64,000 nt of DNA from Charina bottae (taxonomy: Eukaryota > Chordata > Lepidosauria > Squamata > Charinaidae), in the NCBI GenBank assembly GCA_023362775.1, contig JALMGJ010000004.1, positions 81,520,798 through 81,584,797 of the forward strand, read 5' to 3'. The notes below the pieces were generated by a model, which was given only the letters and a program-made list of their open reading frames with translations, was not told the origin of the DNA and ran no database searches. Made by a program: the position numbers and the translations under genes. Shown here one piece after another: positions 57,882-64,000 of this stretch (position 1 is its first letter; the number at the start of each line of letters is the position of its first letter).

Positions 57882-60126
57882 TTTTTTTTTTTTTACATAA
57901 TTTTTTATTAAATTTTAAGATACATATTAAAATGTAGAACAAGAAATAAAGAAGAAAATACAAAGTAAGAAAAAAGTAAAAGAAAAGTGAAGTTAAGAAA
58001 AATAGTATACAAAAGAAGTATAGAAAAGAGATGGCCTCCAATCTGTCTTTGGTCCTTAAGTACAATATTTGCTTTAAATGTTGGTCTTTCATACAATACA
58101 CAGGAACTTTTCTTTGTCATATACATTTCAATTTATATAGTCCAATCTTCTAATCTTCATGTAGCTTTCATCTTTCTATCAATTCTCCATTAGTCCATCT
58201 GTAATTTCCATTCCTTAAGGTAATATCAATTTAAATATTCTTTACTGCATCAAATTCCATTTTTACATCCTTGTTCATATCCTTAATAAAATCCAATTAG
58301 TCTTAGAACATATATATAGCAAGTAAAGGCCTTATTTTATCTCTACGGTAATTTGTATTTTATTCTAATTCTAGTAAAATAAAATATATTCTATTCATAC
58401 ATATCCATAAAAACAACCTTAATTAAACTTAATCTATATTTAGATTACAATTATACCATAATCTACATCCTCCTACATATTTACCTATTTAATAAATTTT
58501 TATATCTATTTATTCCCCTAATACATAACCTAACAACAGTTCTCAATAGTATTCATACTAGTAATTATAAAAATAAGTCATCTTATAATAATATTAATTC
58601 TAATTCAAACTTAACATCCCATCCTTCATATATCTCCCTAAAAATTTTTCTATTTTCCAAGTACTCTATAACAACAATTTATATTTGTATCACTGGTTTT
58701 ATAACCTTTTATCTATGATTAAAATATCATATTTTTATACATCCATACAGTTTCACATATTAATTTTTAACATTTAATATTCCCAACAGTTATATTACTA
58801 ATAATTAATACTTTTACAGACTCAATATTCAGTTAAAATCCATGGTTTCAATACCTTTATTATCCCACCTAATGTTAAATCTCTTATTCAAGTTATACCA
58901 AAGTCATAATGTGTAACCTTTTTTGTTCTGTATCTCTTATAGTGTGTCAGAACCCATGTTTCACAATATCTATCAAATTGCATATTCAGCCTTTGTCCTA
59001 ACCACAACTGTCCCAATATGTTTGTGCCAAAGTTATATTGTTTTATTGTCTGTCTCATATTGGGTATAAGAATGATTTTTGGAATCAATATGTTTGAAAT
59101 TCCCCCTTCTTGCCCTTCTTCTATCTCAAAGTTTTTTTCTTCTGCTTCCGTTTCTATTTTTTGTTCTTTTTGTTCCTGATCTTGCAAAAATAAAATTAAA
59201 GTTTCCAGTGATTTTTCAATATCCGAGAGGGCTTCACAAATCTCCACCTTAAATTCTTGAATTGCTTGAGTTACTGCTGCGGTTACTGTTGAGAAACCCA
59301 TTCTTCTCCACCCCCTCTTGTTTTCAGGCTTCAACAACGGCCGTTCTAGCCAAAACAAATAGATGGTCAGCTGATCTATTCATGGAAAATTACCGGCATA
59401 GTCCATTAAGCAAAAAGTTTTTTTTAAAAAAAGAAATAAAGGAAGACAAAAAGTTTCAATAATCAAAAATAGGCAAGAAGGTAATACCTCAAACAGTTCA
59501 TAAAAAGAGAAAGAGAAACTAAATTTCTACCATTATAAAAAGAAAAGAAAAAGAAAAAGAAAAATCCAGTTCAAATGTTAATCCAACAAAGTATATTCAC
59601 AAGCTGTTTAATATCAACTCTTATACTTCCAACTGGGATTGAGTCTTCTGGTAAATTAGAAAGATAAAAAGCAAAAAATAAAAAATGTAAGCATAATTAT
59701 ACTTCAGACATAAAATCCATTATATTTCCATCTTAATTGTTATAGCAAAGAAAGTATAAAATTGCCAACATTTTGTGCAATGTCCAAAGAAAGACCCTAG
59801 ATGGTAAAGCAGTCCAATTTAAATGAAAAAATAAAATAAAGTGATCTAAAAGCCAGCTTTAGCTCTAACTTACGATTCCCTCTAAGAGCCTGTGTGGTTC
59901 TCTCCGGTCGCTTCACTGTCTCCAGTCCCTGCTCTCTCCGTAGCAAAAAACCACAGAAAAAAAGCAGGGGGGGGCAGTTCCGACGACCCCATGAGTAATC
60001 TTCTGCTTCTCCCCTCTCCAGGGAGAACTTCAGTGGTCCTATATTTTCCATAGACCACCGCAAAGCAGGGAAAAGTTAGCCAGGCTTTAAAACCTGACTT
60101 GTCGAGCTGGTAGCTGACTCGGAGTC
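57882..60126 (-). mobile_element. L1-dependent non-autonomous retrotransposon with 16-bp TSD
   Basis: A 2.25-kb insertion is flanked by the perfect repeat CTCAGCACCCATTTCT (57866-57881 and 60127-60142). The minus-strand 3' end is an A-tail (T-run on plus at 57882-57894) followed by sequence resembling the 3' terminus of the L1 at 29.6 kb. The 5' end (about 59880-60126) is GC-richer, promoter-like. It carries one ORF with a coiled coil and no RT. Long TSD plus A-tail means L1-type target-primed insertion. It is similar in concept to mammalian HAL1 (L1 lacking ORF2), but homology of its ORF to ORF1 is not established. Confidence 0.75.
58888..59358 (-). CDS. Coiled-coil ORF of non-autonomous element, function unknown
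   Basis: An uninterrupted 156-codon frame. Residues about 35-85 (AIQEFKVEICEALSDIEKSL, then EQKEQKIETEAEEKNFEIEE) are heptad-like and highly charged, typical of a coiled coil. The C-terminal half (RQTIKQYNFGTNILGQLWLG, RYCETWVLTHYKRYRTKKV) is aromatic and basic, which would suit nucleic-acid binding. The ATG chosen is the first in frame; a later ATG at 59301 is possible. A short continuation after the stop (RFNIRWDNKGIETMDFN) suggests the ancestral frame was longer. I do not recognise the family and see no RRM like that of the L1 ORF1 at 38.9 kb. Confidence 0.55.
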   Translation of the reverse strand: MFWLERPLLKPENKRGWRRMGFSTVTAAVTQAIQEFKVEICEALSDIEKSLETLILFLQDQEQKEQKIETEAEEKNFEIEEGQEGGISNILIPKIILIPNMRQTIKQYNFGTNILGQLWLGQRLNMQFDRYCETWVLTHYKRYRTKKVTHYDFGIT

Positions 60127-60540
60127 CTCAGCACCCATTTCTCAGTCCGTGGGTTGCTGACATGCAGTAGCTGAAATAATTCCATTCAGAGGATTTGAGT
60201 CCCAAAAGCAAAAATGCCATAAGCACAGTCCAAACATGCTTGCACTTCTTCAGAGAGATTCTCTCCGAATCCTCTAGGGATCCTCTGGAAGTGGATTTGC
60301 CACTTACTGCCACAAATCTTCTTCTTGCAAAAAGAATGATTCCATCTCCACACACCAGGTCAGATAGTTTGTGCCATCTAAAGCCCCAAATGGCAGACTG
60401 ACCAGACACTGTTCAGCCATTGCTGACCACTCAAAGAAAACATGTTTATTCCAAAATCAGCCTCTAAAAACAAACTCCCTTTTACAGCCAGGTCCAACGC
60501 AGCAAAGAAAACGCAAATTTCTCTCTGGGCAACCATAACC

Positions 60541-61223
60541 TGATGGGGTATATGCTGGCTTAAAGGGGAAAAACCGAGGCTTGAGAATGAACAGACAAGA
60601 ATGCAGCTTGTTAGGGCCAACAGTGTTTACTGATAGGCATAAGGCAATAATGCAGATACAGTCACATTATCGCAAAAATGCAAAAAGATGAATATACAGG
60701 ATACATCATTGTAAAAGGAAAAACAAAACAAACTTATAAGCAGAGTTCCGTGTATTGATCCCAGGGCCAGAGTTCCTGCCATGGCCTATACCCAAAGCCA
60801 GGCATAGCTCACTCTGCCCAGTCCACGGGAAGTGAACACGTGAAGAACTACATAGCTAAAAGACATTAGAAATCAAGAAGACATAGAACACCATTTTGCA
60901 TGGTTGTATATTCAGTTCTTCTAGCTTTCTGATTGGCTGGAAGTTAGCTGTTACACACACTAGGCCTCAAAGCACATAGCATGACCTGCTATTGGTTAGC
61001 AGTGCTGCATCTACGCACTGAGTTCCCCCCTTCCTTGCTCAGGGGGGGCTTGAGGAAGGCTTCCCACGGAAGGATATCAGGAGACCTTGTTCCCATGCAA
61101 TCTAGTCAAAACAATACACACGTGATTGTTGCTATCTTGCACCTGCACTTCACGTCACCATCAGAAGGCTTTGCTTTGTTTTGTACAGGAATAATTCGTC
61201 AGGGCAACACAAGAACTCTAACA
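60541..61223 (-). repeat. Copia 5' LTR (element sense)
   Basis: 683 bp, TG...CA on minus. Directly followed, in element sense, by GGTTATGGTTGCCCAG (60540-60525). This resembles the copia-type primer site, which is complementary to an internal part of initiator tRNA-Met. Confidence 0.85.
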
Positions 61224-61228
61224 TGTTA

Positions 61229-61652
61229 AGTAGCTTACAAAGCATGCTGAATATTATAAACAGCTTATAAAGAATTAATACATGCATATTAGAATGAATC
61301 GATAATAGATAGTTATAGACCCAAACAGGTTGTTCATACTGTGATTTATAACAGGTCTGAATGATGTGCTTACAACTGCCTATAACTCAATAACATAAAG
61401 CAGTCATGATTGGTACATGCTTATAACAGCTATTTATCTTCTGTTGGCCATTCATAAAATATTTATAAGTAGAACCTTAATATAAAGTGCAGCTTTTATG
61501 TTCTCATCCATCATTAGTCACTATGCTGTCATTGGCTAAGAGTTCAAAATCTAACTGGTAGATATTCCTAATGTTATATCTTTAAATTTTTATTTCATTT
61601 AAACAAATGAATTTTTGATATTACTATGTATGTATGTATGTATGTATGTATG

Positions 61653-61695
<43 letters not shown>

Positions 61696-62500
61696 ATCAA
61701 ATATGTTTATTGAAAATTAACATGCTCATAAGTACAGATCATTCTCCTATCTTCCAACTCCCCTCCCATATTTCTTAATTTAAGTAGGAATCATTACAGG
61801 TCCATTTATTTCAGTATTAGCTAAAGTATATTACTTTATCTAATTGTATCTACCATTGTTGGCCAAAGTAGAGAGAACAGAAAGTTACTTTCTCATGCCT
61901 TCTTCCTTTACCAGCCTTCTGAAAGATCTATACAGACTGTGTAACACATCTGACTATTTTATAGAAATATACAAATATTTAAACTTACCTACAAAGGAAT
62001 GGCATACTACTGGTTTGCAAGTGAACTGAATCTTCTCTTAGTCTTTGTGCTAGCATTTCAGGTTTTATTTCTTGGTTTTATAAAAGCATTATTTTTTTAA
62101 AGATCTTTCCTTCAAAGAATAATTGTTAAGGAGAAGACTCGATATATTTGGGTTCTCTGTCACCATCAGGGCTGTTCCTTGATGGAAAAGCTTTGTTCAT
62201 GACTTGGGGATCCTTCTGGACTTCTGCCTTGATTCTGTTTGGAATCAAGATGGGGCAGAGGGAAACTGACAGGCTTTCAAGATTCTGTCCCAACCAGCTC
62301 AATAAAGCCATGAAATTAAGGGAAGAAATTAAGAATACCATTGTGGATGGGAAATAGAATTTAATTAAAAAAAAAGTTTGGCTAGGACACTGAAACAGAG
62401 TTCTCCAAACTGTTTTTGTTTTTTTGTTTTTTTGTAGGGCCAACTTGTAATACTATTATTAAAGAATAACTCTTTTAAGGCATGTATTTGGCTTGTTGCA
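61229..62500. other. AT-rich unique sequence with (TATG)n-(TA)n
   Basis: A (TATG)n and (TA)n compound microsatellite lies at about 61627-61692. A less AT-rich tract at 62130-62360 has short open frames on both strands but nothing I recognise. Confidence 0.45.
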
Positions 62501-62626
62501 TTTGTTGTTTATTCATTCAGTTGCTTCCTACTCTTCATGACTTCATGGACCAGCCCACGCCAGAGCTTCCTGTCAGCCGTCGCCACGCCCAGCTACCCCA
62601 AGGTCGAGTCCGTCACATCCAGAATA

Positions 62627-63037
62627 TCATCCATCCATCCATCTTGCCCTTGGTCGGCCCCTCTTCTTTTTGCCTTCCACTTTCTCTAGCATCAGCTTCT
62701 TCTCCAGGGTATCCTGTCTTCTCATTATGTGGCCAAAGTACTTCAGTTTTGCCTTTAATATCATTCCCTCAAGTGAGAAGTCTGGCTTTATTTCCTGGAG
62801 TATGGACTGGTTTGATCTTCTTGCGGTCCAAGGCACTCTCAGAATTTTCCTCCAACACCACAGCTCAAAAGCATCTCTCTTCCTTCGCTCAGCCCTCCTT
62901 ATGGTCCAGCTCTCGCAGCCATAGGTTACTATGGGGAATACCATTGCTTTAACTATGCGGACCTTTGTTGTCAGTATGATGCCTCTGCTCTTAACTATTT
63001 TATCGAGATTTGTTTTTTGTTGCCGCCTCCTGAACAA
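62627..63037 (-). pseudogene. Bov-B C-terminal domain fused at deletion junction
   Basis: A 136-codon frame whose first residues (MFRRRQQKT) come from upstream sequence. It then enters the thumb region at NLDKIVKSRGIILTTKVRIV and continues ELWCWRKILRVPWTARRSNQ to RKKRGRPRARW-like residues. The join marks the internal deletion. Confidence 0.82.
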
Positions 63038-63080
63038 TGTTGCGAACTTCTGTCCATAGTTCTTCCGGGACCCTATTTAC

Positions 63081-63425
63081 TTAATCTAGTCCCTTAAATC
63101 TATTCTTCACCTCCACTGCATATTCCTTAGGAATATTAGTGAGCTCATATCTAACTGATCTGTGGGTCTTCCCTATTCTCTTTAGTCTGATTCTAAATTT
63201 TGCAATAAGAAGTTCATGATCTGAAGTACAGTCAGCTCCAGGTCTTGTTTTTACTGACTGTATAGATGTCCGCCACCTTTGGCTGCAAAGGATGTAGTCA
63301 ATCTGATTTCGGTGTGGACCATCTGGTGAAGTCCATGTATAAAGTCGTCTTCTAGGTTGTTGGAAGAGAGTGTTTGTTATGCACAGTGAGTTGTCTTGGC
63401 AAAATTCTATCAGCCTATGTCCCAC
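63081..63425 (-). pseudogene. Bov-B endonuclease C-terminal half
   Basis: A 114-codon frame reads LIEFCQDNSLCITNTLFQQP, TWTSPDGPHRNQIDYILCSQ, ADCTSDHELLIAKFRIRLKR: the R-N-Q-I-D-Y and S-D-H catalytic motifs of the apurinic-type endonuclease. Further endonuclease coding (IIGDWNAK-like, degenerate) continues to about 63640 in other frames. Confidence 0.83.
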
Positions 63426-63650
63426 TTCATTTTATTCTCCCAGACCATGCTTACCTGTAATTCCAGGTGTCGTTTGACTACCCACCTTAGCGTTCCAGTC
63501 TCCTATAATGAAAATAACATATATTTTTGGAATATTATCCAGTGGGTGCTGCAGGTCCTCATAGAACTGATCTACTTCTGCTTCTTCAGCATCTGTAGTT
63601 GGGGCATACTGTATATTTGGATCACTGTGATGTTAAATGGCTTACCCTGA

Positions 63651-64000
63651 ATTCAAATTGAGATTATTGAAACATGATTATGTGGTCTATGAAAAAACTT
63701 CATTTTGAAGCATAAATACAGAGTCAAAACTTATAGGATAATTTTTCTATTTATATTTCAATTTTGTGTTGTTATTTTCCACATTTTCTCCAGGAGGAGA
63801 TCTCACCTTTATTTTATTCTCAAAAAAGAAACCTGTGAGATCAGTTGAGCTGACAAAATGTCTGGATCACAGTAATCCTTGAATCTTCCCAATCCTAGAA
63901 CAACATCTTAATCACCACACTGCCAGAATAAATTAATTCCATTTTGTATATTTTTGGTAGCTGAATTGAGTGGCATGTATGCTTGCTCTGATGTAGATAT
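63651..64000. other. Unique AT-rich sequence at window edge
   Basis: No recognised feature. Confidence 0.4.

Larger units (their letters stand above)
57379..60420 (-). pseudogene. Copia gag, broken and interrupted by a nested element
   Basis: It starts at ATG 60420, where the N-terminus reads LPFGALDGTNYLTWCVEMES, the LDG-NY-W signature of copia Gag, until a TAA after EEDLWQ. Other frames continue with SGKSTSRGSLEDSERISLKK and HVWTVLMAFLLLGLKSSEW. The nested element occupies 57882-60126. Beyond it a 153-codon frame (57840-57379) continues with ATGETVMTHLGEFKTLFAAF. This would be the capsid-like protein. At least three lesions plus the insertion disable it. Confidence 0.68.
53936..61223 (-). 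mobile_element. Ty1/copia LTR retrotransposon with apparently identical LTRs
   Basis: Two direct 683-bp repeats (53936-54618 and 60541-61223) look identical by eye. On the minus strand each starts TGTTAG and ends ATCA. A 5-bp TSD (TGTTA) flanks the whole. Minus orientation is set by a polypurine tract CGGGAGGGG next to the left LTR and by the coding content: gag near the right end, then integrase, then RT. A later L1-type element (57882-60126) sits inside gag. Without it the element is about 5.0 kb, of which about 3.66 kb is internal. The coding region is shot through with frame breaks even though the LTRs appear undiverged. Confidence 0.88.
62502..63650 (-). mobile_element. Bov-B (RTE) LINE with RT core deleted
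   Basis: The 3' end is at the left (TTGTTGTTTATTCATTCAG, complement of the Bov-B terminus). The C-terminal region runs 62510-63015, then jumps directly to the endonuclease region at 63040-63650. Roughly the whole RT is missing at the join, about 63010-63040. Confidence 0.87.

Noticed and set aside
53936..61223. Two 683-bp identical blocks as a segmental duplication
   Set aside because: TG...CA ends, flanking 5-bp TSD, polypurine tract and copia coding between them fit LTRs better.

Overview
This window looks like ordinary nuclear DNA of a squamate reptile (lizard or snake). It is AT-rich and has one CpG island, many microsatellites and dense, layered transposable elements. The diagnostic pieces are Bov-B (RTE) LINEs, tRNA-headed SINEs of the Sauria type whose tails resemble the Bov-B 3' end, reptilian L2 LINEs, an L1, Penelope-like elements (PLEs) and Ty1/copia elements. 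I recognise no host protein-coding gene. The best host features are a CpG-island promoter candidate at about 12.2-12.9 kb and a weak decayed coding-like tract at about 1.7-2.3 kb. No rRNA, tRNA gene or CRISPR array was seen.

Layout. 0-3 kb: mostly unique DNA, then a repeat flanked by a 21-bp direct repeat. 3.0-8.5 kb: a Bov-B LINE split by a nearly full-length L2. 9.0-10.1 kb: an old L2 3' end split by a SINE. 12.2-12.9 kb: CpG island with a TATA box. 15.4-17.2 kb: old RTE pieces, a long compound microsatellite and two head-to-head SINEs. 18.3 kb: a hAT MITE. 19.5 kb: a PLE relic. 19.8-20.5 kb: a solo LTR. 20.8 kb: a truncated L1. 22-24 kb: old L2. 24-28.5 kb: largely unique. 28.5-29.3 kb: a fold-back PLE. 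29.6-39.6 kb: a full-length L1 on the minus strand holding both an L2 and another fold-back PLE. 39.6-40.5 kb: an inverted-repeat DNA element with an internal VNTR. 40.5-42.9 kb: a decayed copia pol. 45.4-46.4 kb: a microsatellite, SINE and L2 mosaic. 46.9-47.4 kb: a third fold-back PLE. 49.1-50.6 kb: a PLE with a GIY-YIG remnant. 52.5-53.7 kb: a well-preserved Bov-B. 53.9-61.2 kb: a minus-strand copia with apparently identical 683-bp LTRs, interrupted by an L1-dependent element. 62.5-63.65 kb: a Bov-B lacking its RT core.

The most notable pattern is four separate PLE insertions, from two PLE groups. Each is built as facing inverted copies of its terminal sequence, each has its own 12-14 bp target-site duplication, and each carries hammerhead-ribozyme-like cores (CTGAAGA - stem II - GAAA). 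A fifth, decayed fragment with a CTGATGA core lies at 19.5 kb. Two copia elements of very different age in one window are also noteworthy. Nesting gives relative ages: the L1 predates the L2 and PLE inside it, and the copia predates the L1-type element inside it.

All calls come from reading the sequence and its translations. Family names rest on recognised motifs, not on database searches.
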